A DNA stretch of 37,792 nt from Pirellulaceae bacterium (GCA_016784735.1 JADHUC010000090.1:1-37792); one strand, 5' to 3'. Shown: positions 7,604 to 16,819, counted from the first letter of the stretch. A program made the numbers and translations. The notes: a model not told the origin generated them from the sequence alone.

Positions 7604-9277
7604 ATGACTGTGGAAGCCAAAACGACCGTTCAATTCACGCGTCTGGAACGCATTGCTCGACTCCTCGTGAGTGCTCTGCCACTGGCTATATTGCTGTCGA
7701 CCTCCGCCCTTCACGCGGCGGATCAGACATTGCCCGTTTTCGCGGATGTCACCCAAGACGCGGGTATCACCGCCAAACACTCATACGGCGACGACCGGCT
7801 CACGAACATCGTCGAAGGAACGGGGGCCGGAGCGATGTTCTTCGACTACGACAGCGACGGCTGGCTCGATATCTACCTGCCGTGCGGATGTTGGCTGCCG
7901 GAGGTGAACGACAATCGAGGCCGCAAGTATCGAGACAAGCTGGCCAACCACCTGTACCGCAACAATCGCGATGGCACCTTTACGGACGTGACCGACCAGG
8001 CGGGTGTTGGAGACAAGGGTTACGGCGTCGGTACCTCGGCCGCCGACTTTGACGACGACGGTGATTTGGATTTGTACGTTTTGAACTATGGGAAAAACGT
8101 TCTCTACCGCAACAACGGCAACGGCACGTTCACCGATATCTCCGAACAGTCGGGCCTGGACGATTCGCATTGGAGCCTCTCGGCACCGTGGTTTGACTTC
8201 GACGGCGACGGCGATTTGGACGTTTACGTGGTGAACTATCTTGAGTTTGACCCCAGGTTCCGCGACTACTACGCGCCGCAGGGCTACCCCGGGCCGCGCA
8301 GCTACAGCGGGCAACAGGATGCCTTGTACCGCAACAATGGCAATGGGACCTTCACCGACGTAACGGAGACGGCGGGTCTGATCAATCCCGACGGACGCGG
8401 AATGAGCGGCACGGTGGCAGACCTGAATAACGACGGGCTGCTGGACCTGTACGTCACCAACGACGCCATGGAAAACTACTTCTACCGAAACACGGGTAAC
8501 GGAACTTACGTAGAAGAGGGCCTGATCATGGGCTTGGCCTTCGGTGAAGGCGGTCAGAACGTCTCTTCCATGGGCCCCGCGGTTGGCGACGTGGATCGTG
8601 ACGGGTGGTTGGACATCTACATCCCCGACATGGGATACGGCTGCCTGCTGTTGAACCGAGAAGACTATTTCGAGGATCAAACGGCGCCCTCGAAGCTGGC
8701 TGTCATCTGCGGCCAATATATCGGTTGGGGCGGGGTCCTGTTCGATTACGACAACGACGGCTTTCTGGATCTGTTCGTTGCCAACGGCGACGCGCATCGC
8801 GAGTACACCGAGGAAGACGTGTTGTTGCGGAATGACGGAACAGGCGTTTTCAAGGACATAGCAGCCGACTCGGGTGACTACTTCCGGAAGAAATACGTAG
8901 GCCGCGGAGCGTCGTCTGGCGACTTCGATAACGACGGCGACATCGACCTGCTGGTCGTCAACCTGAACGACACGCCTAGGTTGTTGCGCAACGACGGGGG
9001 CAACAAGAACAACTGGCTGACCGTCGCGGTCAAACTGCGCGGCGGGAAGTCTGACGCGGTGGGTGCTCGCGTTACCGTGAAAACCGGTGATCTGACGCAG
9101 ATTCACGATGTGATGCCGGTCACCGGCTACCTGTCGCAAGCCGATCCTCGGGCGCACTTCGGTCTGGGCCGCGCGGAGAAGGTCGACGTGGAAGTCCGCT
9201 GGCCCGACGGCGCGACAACGGGGTTGAAAGACGTGTCGGCGAACCAGATTTTGATGGTGGAGCAAGATGCGAAATAG
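7604..9277 (+). CDS. Exported FG-GAP/VCBS repeat protein with ASPIC/UnbV domain
   Basis: Product of 557 residues with AGGA five bases before the start and a signal peptide (ARLLVSALPLAILLSTSALHA). At least seven calcium-type loops mark the blades of an integrin-like propeller: DYDSDGWLD, DFDDDGDLD, DFDGDGDLD, DLNNDGLLD, DVDRDGWLD, DYDNDGFLD and DFDNDGDID. Between them lie YRNNGNGTFTDVT segments. The last ~80 residues (NWLTVAVKLRGG... to VDVEVRWPDGATTG) match the ASPIC/UnbV domain found in CRTAC1-like proteins. The role of the family is unclear; it is extracellular or periplasmic and probably a binding or scaffold protein. Its end overlaps the start of the decahaem gene by 11 nt, which suggests translational coupling and joint function. 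Confidence 0.92.
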   Translation: MTVEAKTTVQFTRLERIARLLVSALPLAILLSTSALHAADQTLPVFADVTQDAGITAKHSYGDDRLTNIVEGTGAGAMFFDYDSDGWLDIYLPCGCWLPEVNDNRGRKYRDKLANHLYRNNRDGTFTDVTDQAGVGDKGYGVGTSAADFDDDGDLDLYVLNYGKNVLYRNNGNGTFTDISEQSGLDDSHWSLSAPWFDFDGDGDLDVYVVNYLEFDPRFRDYYAPQGYPGPRSYSGQQDALYRNNGNGTFTDVTETAGLINPDGRGMSGTVADLNNDGLLDLYVTNDAMENYFYRNTGNGTYVEEGLIMGLAFGEGGQNVSSMGPAVGDVDRDGWLDIYIPDMGYGCLLLNREDYFEDQTAPSKLAVICGQYIGWGGVLFDYDNDGFLDLFVANGDAHREYTEEDVLLRNDGTGVFKDIAADSGDYFRKKYVGRGASSGDFDNDGDIDLLVVNLNDTPRLLRNDGGNKNNWLTVAVKLRGGKSDAVGARVTVKTGDLTQIHDVMPVTGYLSQADPRAHFGLGRAEKVDVEVRWPDGATTGLKDVSANQILMVEQDAK

Positions 9278-12125
9278 ATCGACTCATTTCCTATCCGTCC
9301 TGGTTTTCCTGATTTGTGCTGGATCGTCGCCGGCCGACGAAACATACGAGAATCCTGTCTATGTCGGCGTGCAGGAATGTGCCAAGTGCCATCAGGGCCA
9401 GGGCATGGGGTACCAGCACTGCCAGTGGCTCGTATCGGAACATGCAAAGTCGTACGCCGCGCTGTCGCAACCCGAAGCCAAAGAGATCGCTCGACTCAGC
9501 GGCATTCTCCAGGAACCTCAGGAAGCGGCCACATGCCTCGGATGCCATGCTACTGGTTCCCAGGCCGAAGACTGGGAGAAAGACGAGACGTTTCATGTCG
9601 AAGACGGCATCCAGTGCGAGAAGTGCCACGGCCCCGGCAGCGAGTACAGGGAAGAATCGGTCATGATGGATCCCAAGGCCGCCCGCGCCGCCGGATTGAA
9701 GATGCCGACCATCAAAGACTGCATGCAGTGCCACGAGGTGAAGGGCTCGCACGTTGCGGTCCTCAGGAGTCGGAAAATCGACATCAAGAAAGCATGGGAG
9801 GAAATCCAGCATCCGACGCCTGACGATTGGGCTTATACGGACCTGTGCGAGTTGCCCGAGCCCGCAGATCCTGAGTCGCCAAAGCACACCGGTTCGTTGG
9901 CGTGCGGCCAGTGTCACAAGGGCCCGGACATGGGATACCAGTACAGCCGGTGGCGCGACAGCAAGCACGCCAGCGCTTATGCCGTGCTCGACTCGGCGGC
10001 GGCCGAGAAGATCGCCAAAGAGATGAACGTCCGCGCGAGCCCGGTCACCAGCGCCGCCTGCCTTAAATGCCACGCCACAGCTTTCCACGATCCAGCGGGC
10101 GGTGCGCTGGAGTCGTACTCGGTGTTCGAAGGCGTGGGCTGCGAAGCGTGTCACGGCGCGGGCAGCGACTACTCGCCCGAAGCGGTGATGCGCGACAAAC
10201 CGGCCGCCGCGCTGGCGGGCTTGAAGGAAGTGACGCGCCAGACGTGTTTGCGCTGCCACGAGAACGCCCACGGAAAGCCGTTCGACTACGAACAGGCTCT
10301 CCAGAAGATCGCTCATCCGACAAAACTGCCGAAACAGACAGCGGTCATTCGATACAAGACGCCCCTGAACATGGCGCTCAGCCCGAACGGGCGCGAGCTG
10401 TACGTCGCCTGCGAGGCATCGGACACGGTGATCGTGCTCGATCGGGCGACCAGAGAAAAAGTGGCGGAGATCGCGGCTGGCGGGCAACCGACCGACGTCA
10501 CTTTCCATCCTGGCGGCAAGTGGGCGTACGTGAGCAACCGCTTGGACGATACGGTATCGGTCATTAGCGTCGCAGCCCGCAAGGTCATCCACACGATACC
10601 CGTGGGCGACGAACCGCACGGTGTGCTTACGGACCGTGACGGTGAAATGCTGTACGTCCTGAACACATCGACGGATAGCATCTCGGTGATCGACACGGAA
10701 TCGCTGACTGAAGTCAAACGGCTGGAGGCAAGCCGCAATCCCTGGTCGCTATCACTTTCGCCCGACGGATCGCAGGTCCTGGTGACGAATTCCCTGTCAC
10801 GATTCGTGCCGTTCCGCACACCGTCCATGTCCGAAGTCACGGTGATCGATACCGAGCGAGCAGTCGTGGAAGATCGCACTGTGATTCCCGGCACGAACTT
10901 GGTGATGGGCGTGGATTGGCATCCCAGCGGCGAGTTTGGTTTGGTCACGCTGAACCGAACAAAAAACTTGGTTCCCATGACGCGATTGCTGCAGGGTTGG
11001 ACTATTACCAACGGACTGGGGATCGTATGGCGAGACGGGCGTGTTGATCAGGTGTTGTTGGACGAGCCCAGCATGAGTTTCCCGGACCCGAGCGACGTGG
11101 CCATTACGCCTGACGGCCGTCTGGCCCTGGTCACCAGTTCTGGTTCGAATCGCGTCGCGGTGGTAGACGTGTCCAAATTGATAGCGATGGTGGAGGCCGC
11201 GTCCGACTACGAACGCCGACATGTGCTTCCCAATCACTTGGGAAAACCGACGGAGTTCGTAATCAAACACATTCCCACGCATCATAGCCCCCGCGGTGTG
11301 CTGATCGCGCCGGACGGATCGACGGCCTTTGTCACCAACTGCCTGGACGATTCGTTGACGGTGATCGATCTGGCATCGTTGGAGGCGGTCGAGCGAATCG
11401 ACCTTGGCGGTTCCAAAGAGATCACGACGACTCGCCGCGGCGAGCGATTGTTTCACAGTGCGAACATCACGTTTCACCGCCAGTTTTCCTGCCATTCGTG
11501 CCATCCGGACGGGCATGTCGATGGGTTGACGTACGACATCGAACCCGACGGAATCGGCGAGAGCCCCGTGGACAACCGGACGTTGCGGGGAATCCTGGAC
11601 ACGGCCCCGTTCAAGTGGGAAGGCACGAATCCAAGCCTGCAACGTCAGTGCGGTCCGCGGCTGGCGGTATTCTTTACCCGCATTCAGCCATTCACGCCGG
11701 ACGAGCTTCACGCCCTGGAAACGTACATTTGCACCATCCCGCGACCGCCGAATCGATACCGGGACTTAGGCGCCGAATTGACCGAAGCCCAGCGTCGCGG
11801 GAAAGCCATGTTCGAGCGGACCCGAGCCAACGACGGCCGGATCATTCCCGAGGAACAACGTTGCGTGACGTGCCACTTCCCCCCGCTTTACACCGACCGG
11901 TCGCGCCAGGATGTGGGAACGAAGATGCGGCTGGATCGCGAGTCGCGTTTCGATGTGCCCCACTTGAGTAACATCTACGATTCGGCGCCGTACCTGCACA
12001 ATGGCGTTGCCGAGACGCTGGAAGAGATCTGGACCAGGTACAATCCCTACGACCAACACGGCGTCACGAACGATATGACCAAGGACCAGTTGAACGATTT
12101 GATCGAGTATCTGAAAACGTTATAG
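9267..12125 (+). CDS. Decahaem cytochrome c / YVTN propeller / MauG-like fusion
   Basis: Product of 952 residues with a signal peptide ending near residue 23. Residues ~30-335 hold eight CxxCH sites (C38, C90, C117, C152, C213, C265, C292, C327) in two tandem copies of a four-haem module. Both copies share MGYQ...W..S.HA..YA, CL.CHAT, CE.CHG.GS.Y and a final CxxCHE, and resemble the cytochrome c554 family. Residues ~360-730 form a YVTN-type propeller (ELYVACEASDTVIVLD, WAYVSNRLDDTVSVIS). Residues ~735-950 carry two more haem sites, CHSCH (742) and CVTCH (866), in a di-haem peroxidase/MauG-like domain with a typical end (YLHNGVAETLEEI). This makes ten haems in one exported chain. It likely moves electrons between a periplasmic donor and a peroxidase-like site. 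It is translationally coupled to the FG-GAP gene and 16 nt from the next gene. Confidence 0.9.
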   Translation: MRNRSTHFLSVLVFLICAGSSPADETYENPVYVGVQECAKCHQGQGMGYQHCQWLVSEHAKSYAALSQPEAKEIARLSGILQEPQEAATCLGCHATGSQAEDWEKDETFHVEDGIQCEKCHGPGSEYREESVMMDPKAARAAGLKMPTIKDCMQCHEVKGSHVAVLRSRKIDIKKAWEEIQHPTPDDWAYTDLCELPEPADPESPKHTGSLACGQCHKGPDMGYQYSRWRDSKHASAYAVLDSAAAEKIAKEMNVRASPVTSAACLKCHATAFHDPAGGALESYSVFEGVGCEACHGAGSDYSPEAVMRDKPAAALAGLKEVTRQTCLRCHENAHGKPFDYEQALQKIAHPTKLPKQTAVIRYKTPLNMALSPNGRELYVACEASDTVIVLDRATREKVAEIAAGGQPTDVTFHPGGKWAYVSNRLDDTVSVISVAARKVIHTIPVGDEPHGVLTDRDGEMLYVLNTSTDSISVIDTESLTEVKRLEASRNPWSLSLSPDGSQVLVTNSLSRFVPFRTPSMSEVTVIDTERAVVEDRTVIPGTNLVMGVDWHPSGEFGLVTLNRTKNLVPMTRLLQGWTITNGLGIVWRDGRVDQVLLDEPSMSFPDPSDVAITPDGRLALVTSSGSNRVAVVDVSKLIAMVEAASDYERRHVLPNHLGKPTEFVIKHIPTHHSPRGVLIAPDGSTAFVTNCLDDSLTVIDLASLEAVERIDLGGSKEITTTRRGERLFHSANITFHRQFSCHSCHPDGHVDGLTYDIEPDGIGESPVDNRTLRGILDTAPFKWEGTNPSLQRQCGPRLAVFFTRIQPFTPDELHALETYICTIPRPPNRYRDLGAELTEAQRRGKAMFERTRANDGRIIPEEQRCVTCHFPPLYTDRSRQDVGTKMRLDRESRFDVPHLSNIYDSAPYLHNGVAETLEEIWTRYNPYDQHGVTNDMTKDQLNDLIEYLKTL

Positions 12126-12141
12126 GAAATCAGGATTTACC

Positions 12142-13338
12142 ATGAAGAGTCTCTTCACGGCAACGATATGGTGCATGCTGACGGTCGCATCCGTACCGAA
12201 TTCTGCAACCGGCCAAGAACCGGCGCCGAAGGAGGCGACGGCCAGGCCCAGCGGCGAACTGAAACTCCCGTATGTCTACACCGACTGGCAGCAGTTCACC
12301 GTCAAGGACGGTCTGCCGAACGATCACATCTTCGCCGTCGAGGCCGATGGTCCGAGGATCTGGATCGGCACGGAAGGCGGCCTGGCGTGCTATGACAAAC
12401 GGACAGGGAAATTCCGCTCGTGGAAAGAAGAAGACGGGCTCCCGTGGCGCGTCGTGTCGTCGTTGGACGTAGACAAGAAGACGGGCGATTTGTGGATCGG
12501 ACTTTTTGGCGGCGGGCTGGCGCGTTTCAGCGGCGGTCGCTTCGATCACTTCCACCAGCTCAACAGCGGCTTGGTCAACGACGTCGTCTACGGCGTGGCC
12601 GTCGAGAACAATCACGTTTGGGCTGCGACGACTGCCGGGGCCAGCCGCTACAACACGGTCACCAAAAAATGGACCATCTACACCGAAAAAAACTCGCCCA
12701 TGGAAGAAATCTGGAACTATGGCGTCTGCTACAACAAGGGCAAAGTCTATCTGGGTGTGTGGGGAAGCGGCGTGCTGGAGTTCGATGTGGCTACCGAGCG
12801 GTGGAAGGACTACTTGGACCCGGACGGCGAAATGGAGATCGACCTTTACCGCGATGACGGCATCGTCCACGTCATTACCACGGGCGTCAGCTTCGTGGAA
12901 GACATCCTGTGGGTGTCGACGTATTTCGGAATGAGCCGCTACGACGGTCGCCATTGGCGCGGGATCTATGCCCACGAAACGGGTCTGCCCAGCGACTTCG
13001 GCAACGCGGTGAAAGGCCGCAGCGCCAATGAAGCCTGGTTCGCCACGGACAAAGGCGTGGGCGTATTCGCCGATTTTCCCTCCGACACCTGGGTGACCTA
13101 TACCTTGGATCCCAAGACCCGCGGGGGCAAAGCGGTCATCAGCCGTGACGAGAAGGTGCTCAAGACGATCAGCCTCCAGCGGAGCATCCCACACAACTAT
13201 GTCCTGTGGGTCGAGTTGGACGGTGACGACGTCTGGGTCGGCACCTCGAAAGGACTGGGCTGGGGCAAAGGCGCTGGATACTATTCGGGGCTTCGACCAG
13301 CGAAAACCGTGACTTCGTCGGAGAAAAACGAATCATGA
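12142..13338 (+). CDS. Exported two-component-regulator-type propeller protein
   Basis: Product of 398 residues with a signal peptide (MKSLFTATIWCMLTVASV...). The body consists of Reg_prop/ligand-sensor propeller blades: WQQFTVKDGLPNDHIFAVEADGPRIWIGTEGGLACYD, DLWIGLFGGGLARFSGGRFDHF, HVWAATTAGASRYNT, VYLGVWGSGVLEFDVATERW, ILWVSTYFGMSRYDG and VWVGTSKGLGWG. These repeats usually form the periplasmic input domain of hybrid histidine kinases, but here no membrane segment, kinase or output domain follows. It is therefore a free periplasmic propeller, possibly a ligand-binding or structural subunit. It starts 16 nt after the decahaem gene and overlaps the next gene by 4 nt (ATGA), so it is part of the same operon. 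Confidence 0.88.
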   Translation: MKSLFTATIWCMLTVASVPNSATGQEPAPKEATARPSGELKLPYVYTDWQQFTVKDGLPNDHIFAVEADGPRIWIGTEGGLACYDKRTGKFRSWKEEDGLPWRVVSSLDVDKKTGDLWIGLFGGGLARFSGGRFDHFHQLNSGLVNDVVYGVAVENNHVWAATTAGASRYNTVTKKWTIYTEKNSPMEEIWNYGVCYNKGKVYLGVWGSGVLEFDVATERWKDYLDPDGEMEIDLYRDDGIVHVITTGVSFVEDILWVSTYFGMSRYDGRHWRGIYAHETGLPSDFGNAVKGRSANEAWFATDKGVGVFADFPSDTWVTYTLDPKTRGGKAVISRDEKVLKTISLQRSIPHNYVLWVELDGDDVWVGTSKGLGWGKGAGYYSGLRPAKTVTSSEKNES

Positions 13339-14801
13339 GATACAGACTTATTGTCCTCTTGGCCGCTGCCTGCCTGGCAACACCGTGCCATGCGCAACCG
13401 AAAAAACAAGTACGCGATGGTCTGCCTCCGTCACTGGAAGTCGACGCGGAAACGCTCGAAGTCCTGGAGAAAATCAACGAGGTCAGCGCTTACGACGTTC
13501 CGGACCTGGAACTGAGAAAGGACCAGAACTACGCGCGCACGTCGCGGCAGTTCCAGCCGTTTGGCCAGTACGACATCAAGCCTTACAAGCGGCACTTTCT
13601 GGAGCAATTGGAGTACACGGGCTCAGGCCGCGCGATCCCCGAACCCGAACATGTCGAGACGGTCAAGCTCGGCTTCCTCGGCCCGATCGTCCCTACGGTC
13701 TCGGTGGCCACCGGCGGCAAGAGCCACGAAGAGGCCATGGGCGTCATGATGCTGCGAGGTGCCCAGTTGGCCATCGACGAAGCGAACGCGCGAGGGGGCT
13801 ACCTTCGACGGAAGGTCCCCTTCGAGCTTGTCGTCCACAACGACAACGGCCTGTGGGGCGCGTCGGGCAACGAGATCATCGACATGGTCTACAAGGACAA
13901 GGTCTGGGCCATCCTGGGCACCATCGACGGCGCCAACAGCCACATTGCCATCCGCGTGGCGTTGAAGGCGGAGATCTTCATGATGAACTCGGGCGATACC
14001 GACCCTACGTTCATCGAGACCAATATCCCCTGGGTGGCGCGATGCATTGGTGACGACCGGCAAATGGGATATCTGTTGGTCGAGTACATGTATCGCAAAC
14101 TGGGGCTTAAACGAGTGGGGATCATTCGGTCCAGTAATCGCTTTGGCCGTTTCGGCGTGCGCGAAGTCCGCGACGGGAGCCGGCGTCTGGGAAACCCCGT
14201 CACTCTGGAAAGACCATACAAGTTGGGAATTGACGACTTCTCGCTGCAACTCGAACCGCTGATGCAAGCCAACGTCGAGGCCGTCGTCCATTGGGGTGAC
14301 GACGTGGAAGGGGCCAAGATCCTTAACCAAATGCGAGACATGGGCATGGGGCAGCCGTTCTTTTGTTGTGACCGCTGCATCTCGGGTCGTTTCATCGAGA
14401 TTGCCGGCGAGAACGCCGAAGGCGTCGTGAGTATGTCTCCATGGGATCCCACTCGGGAAGACCCAAAGTACCGGGCATTCCGTGACGTATTCCAGAAACG
14501 CTACGGCGAGGTCCCGGAGACTCATGCCGCGCACGCATACGACGGGATGAACATGCTGATTTGGGCCGTTCAAGTTGCCGGACTGAACCGGGCCAAGATC
14601 CGCGACGTGGTGGCCTACCGATCGAAGCCCTGGAAGGGCGTCACCGGCGACATTTCGTTGAGCGCGGTTCTGGATGACATGGGCGAGGCGTTTCTGGCCA
14701 AGTACGAAAAGGGCAAGTGGAACTACTACTCGCGCGAGGACCTACGCATCCCGCCTCCCGATCGGCCGAGCCAGACGCCAGAGGCCGGGACAAAGCGGTA
14801 G
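13335..14801 (+). CDS. Branched-chain amino-acid-type periplasmic binding protein, orphan
   Basis: Product of 488 residues with a clear signal peptide (MRYRLIVLLAAACLATPCHA). After an ~85-residue N-terminal extension it has the type I periplasmic binding fold of the Leu/Ile/Val family: VKLGFLGPIVPTVSVATGG, EAMGVMMLRGAQLAIDEANARGG, VWAILGTIDGANSHIAI, KRVGIIRSSNRFGRFGV, and HAYDGMNMLIWAVQVAG. Relatives deliver substrates to ABC importers or act as receptors, but no permease or ATPase gene is in the window. The last gene of the redox cluster, it overlaps the propeller gene by 4 nt. In context it may bind the substrate or product of the cytochromes rather than feed a transporter; this is inference. 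A palindromic repeat follows in place of a normal terminator. Confidence 0.88.
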   Translation: MRYRLIVLLAAACLATPCHAQPKKQVRDGLPPSLEVDAETLEVLEKINEVSAYDVPDLELRKDQNYARTSRQFQPFGQYDIKPYKRHFLEQLEYTGSGRAIPEPEHVETVKLGFLGPIVPTVSVATGGKSHEEAMGVMMLRGAQLAIDEANARGGYLRRKVPFELVVHNDNGLWGASGNEIIDMVYKDKVWAILGTIDGANSHIAIRVALKAEIFMMNSGDTDPTFIETNIPWVARCIGDDRQMGYLLVEYMYRKLGLKRVGIIRSSNRFGRFGVREVRDGSRRLGNPVTLERPYKLGIDDFSLQLEPLMQANVEAVVHWGDDVEGAKILNQMRDMGMGQPFFCCDRCISGRFIEIAGENAEGVVSMSPWDPTREDPKYRAFRDVFQKRYGEVPETHAAHAYDGMNMLIWAVQVAGLNRAKIRDVVAYRSKPWKGVTGDISLSAVLDDMGEAFLAKYEKGKWNYYSREDLRIPPPDRPSQTPEAGTKR

Positions 14802-14847
14802 GAGCGGGGTAGGTGTCGGGTGTCGGGGAAGAAGTTGGGAACGGGGA

Positions 14848-14977
14848 CTAGTGCTTTGTCAATCCTTAGATTTAGGGCCGGCGCTTTCGTGGCGTAAGCT
14901 TCCAGCTTGCGATGGATAGCGTCAAGTACTTGGCAAGCAGGATGCTTACCCCACTTTTAGAATTGACAAAGCACTAG
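14848..14977. repeat. MITE-like element with 16-nt inverted ends, copy 1
   Basis: The ends are ctagtgctttgtcaat (14848-14863) and its exact reverse complement (14962-14977). Inside is an imperfect inverted pair, gtaagcttccagcttgc (14894-14910) against gcaagcaggatgcttac (14933-14949). The right end is one base from the TAG stop of the minus-strand aldolase gene (cta at 14979-14981). Parts of the element recur at 37589-37635. Confidence 0.85.
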
Positions 14978-14978
14978 C

Positions 14979-15776
14979 CTAGTAGCTGACGGCTCCTTTG
15001 GCGGCTCCTTCGGCTCGCAGGGCTTGTAGCGTTTCCTGTGCCTTTAGCGTCATCAGTCTCAAGTCGCTGCCGATGGCAATGAACTGCATGCCTTGCCTGG
15101 CACGCTCTAGTGCCGATTTGGCATCCATCGCGTGAAGGCCCGTGGGCGTCCCGACTTTCTTGCCGGTTTCGATGACGCGCTGAACCATGGCCTCGTGTTC
15201 TTCGGGCGTTGGGAATGTCCCGTCCGGGGCGCGCATTTGGAACCTCAGATCAACCGGGCCGATGAAGATCGCGTCGCAGCCCGGCAGACTGTAGATTTCT
15301 TCGGCGTTCTCCACACCGCGCGGGCTTTCCGTTTGCAGCACCACGACAATCTCGTCGTTAGCCCTTGCGTAGTACTCGTCCGAAGTGGCGGCAAAATTCA
15401 TCGCGTGCATTCCGCCGCCGGCACTGCGGTTGCCTTCCGGAGGATACTTTGCGGCGGCAATCGCCACCCGCGCTTGCTCGACCGTATCCACCATCGGGAC
15501 AACAATACCCATCGCTCCGGCGTCCAGCACGCGCTTGATATAGTGATGGCTGCCTTCGGGCACGCGAACCAACGGAACGCAACCGGCGTCGGCGACAGCG
15601 GCGAAAATTGTCGTCGCCTGCGACCAGCTTATGGCCGAATGTTCCAGGTCCAACGTTAGCCAATCCCACCCCATGCGGGCCAAAACGCGCGTGGCATACA
15701 GATCGCCACACGAAAGCCAGGTACCGAAGCTCGGTTCCCCTTCACGCAGCTTTTGTTTGACAGGATTACTTTTCAT
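14979..15776 (-). CDS. HpcH/HpaI-family aldolase
   Basis: Product of 265 residues. The ATG at 15776 was chosen because GGAG lies seven bases before it; a TTG at 15788 would add four residues without a ribosome site. The family is the class II pyruvate-type aldolases (HpcH/HpaI, citrate lyase beta-like). Characteristic sequences are GTWLSCGD near the N-terminus, DWLTLDLEHS (catalytic His region), VPLVRVPEG (Arg), VVVLQTESPRGVENAEEI (metal-binding Glu) and AIFIGPVDLR (metal-binding Asp). These enzymes cleave or form carbon-carbon bonds in 2-keto-3-deoxy sugars acids or homologous substrates; the substrate here is not identifiable. It is cytoplasmic and probably monocistronic. A palindromic element lies upstream of it and a MITE-like element touches its stop codon. 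Confidence 0.9.
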   Translation of the reverse strand: MKSNPVKQKLREGEPSFGTWLSCGDLYATRVLARMGWDWLTLDLEHSAISWSQATTIFAAVADAGCVPLVRVPEGSHHYIKRVLDAGAMGIVVPMVDTVEQARVAIAAAKYPPEGNRSAGGGMHAMNFAATSDEYYARANDEIVVVLQTESPRGVENAEEIYSLPGCDAIFIGPVDLRFQMRAPDGTFPTPEEHEAMVQRVIETGKKVGTPTGLHAMDAKSALERARQGMQFIAIGSDLRLMTLKAQETLQALRAEGAAKGAVSY

Positions 15777-15831
15777 GTCTTGCTCCAACTCGAAGACGGA
15801 GGGAGTCTAGGATCGCGAATGAAACAACTGT

Positions 15832-15903
15832 TCGTTTAACCGCAAGCCGGAGGCGTGCGCGTCTCCCTGCGCCCGCGCACGCCTCCGGCTTGCGGTTAAA
15901 CGA
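15832..15903. repeat. Palindromic cgtttaac element, copy A
   Basis: Two 30-nt perfect inverted arms (15832-15861 and 15874-15903) surround a 12-nt loop. The arm begins tcgtttaaccgcaagccgga. The element lies between the aldolase and glycosyltransferase genes. The same arm sequence occurs at 16872-16940 and a diverged version at 33771-33856. Confidence 0.9.
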
Positions 15904-15955
15904 TATCGAAGGTGGCAGAGATTGGGAAGTCACTCAATTGGCGATCCTCAAGCCT

Positions 15956-16819
15956 TCAGTACCGCATAATGCACCACATGGCACGTATGGCGTCGCGTAT
16001 GCCGATTTTTTTTCCTTCTGCGTACGTCCGGCCAGCGTAGCTAATCGGCCGTTCGCAGAAACGCACGCCTGGGATCCTAGCCAGCCTGGAGGTTATCTCC
16101 AGCTCGATTCCGAAACGATTCTCTTGAAGAGCTGGCGTGATTTGCTGAATCAGGTCGCGGCGAAACACTTTGTAGCACGTCTCCACGTCGGTCAGCCCAA
16201 GGCCACTGCGGAGATTCGATAGCCTGGTGATCAGTTGATTACCGCGCTGGTGGGCGTAGCTGGATACGATTCCGCGGGCATAGCCAAAACGGCTTCCGTA
16301 CACGACGTCGGCCTGGTCCGCGAGGATCGGCGGCAATAACAGCCGAAAGTCGCGGGGATCGTACTCCAGATCTGCGTCTTGGATGGTGACCACTGCGCCG
16401 GTCGCGTGAGTGAATCCGAGCTTCAGCGCGGCGCCCTTTCCGCGGTTTCTGTCCTGATAGAAGACCTTCAGATTCTCGGAGCCCTCCAATTGCTCCAACG
16501 CCTTACGCGTTCCGTCCGTACTGCCGTCATCGACAAGGATGATCTCCGTGGGAATGTCAACAGACCGAACTCTCCGAATCACTTCACGAACCGTATCGGC
16601 TTCGTTATAGACGGGAACGATGACCGAAAGGAGAAAACCATCCGGGAACGAAACGATTCCCAGACGCGCACATACTTCGTCGCCCAATAGATTATCGAGG
16701 ATATCAACTTCGTTTCGCTCCAATTCACCAGACAACTCGCGTGCCAAGCGCAACAGAACGTCTCGTGCTCGGTGAGCATCGGCAGCGGCCAAATCGTGAT
16801 CGGGCAACGAAGCTTTCAT
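15956..16819 (-). CDS. GT2-family glycosyltransferase (dolichol-phosphate-mannose-synthase-like)
   Basis: Product of 287 residues from the ATG at 16819. The catalytic domain spans residues ~65-287 and shows LSVIVPVYNEADTV, IILVDDGSTDGT (nucleotide-sugar binding), DRNRGKGAALKLGF, VVTIQDADLEYDP (acidic metal-binding motif), VVYGSRF and DVETCYKVFRRD. It transfers a sugar from a nucleotide donor to a lipid or glycan acceptor; no membrane segment is seen, so it is cytoplasmic or peripheral. The N-terminal ~65 residues are a helical extension. The start is doubtful: no ribosome site precedes 16819, and the frame runs upstream through a palindromic repeat (16872-16940) to an ATG at 16975. Residues such as RRRTYKFVLRS just before 16819 may be native, so the repeat may have displaced the original start. 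Confidence 0.85.
   Translation of the reverse strand: MKASLPDHDLAAADAHRARDVLLRLARELSGELERNEVDILDNLLGDEVCARLGIVSFPDGFLLSVIVPVYNEADTVREVIRRVRSVDIPTEIILVDDGSTDGTRKALEQLEGSENLKVFYQDRNRGKGAALKLGFTHATGAVVTIQDADLEYDPRDFRLLLPPILADQADVVYGSRFGYARGIVSSYAHQRGNQLITRLSNLRSGLGLTDVETCYKVFRRDLIQQITPALQENRFGIELEITSRLARIPGVRFCERPISYAGRTYAEGKKIGIRDAIRAMWCIMRY

Noticed and set aside
7781..9265. Long minus-strand frame opposite the FG-GAP gene
   Set aside because: It is the shadow of the repetitive DxDxDG coding sequence, has no ribosome site or domain, and the plus-strand gene is certain.
12130..13194. Long minus-strand frame opposite the sensor-type propeller gene
   Set aside because: It is a shadow of a well-supported gene with signal peptide and propeller repeats.
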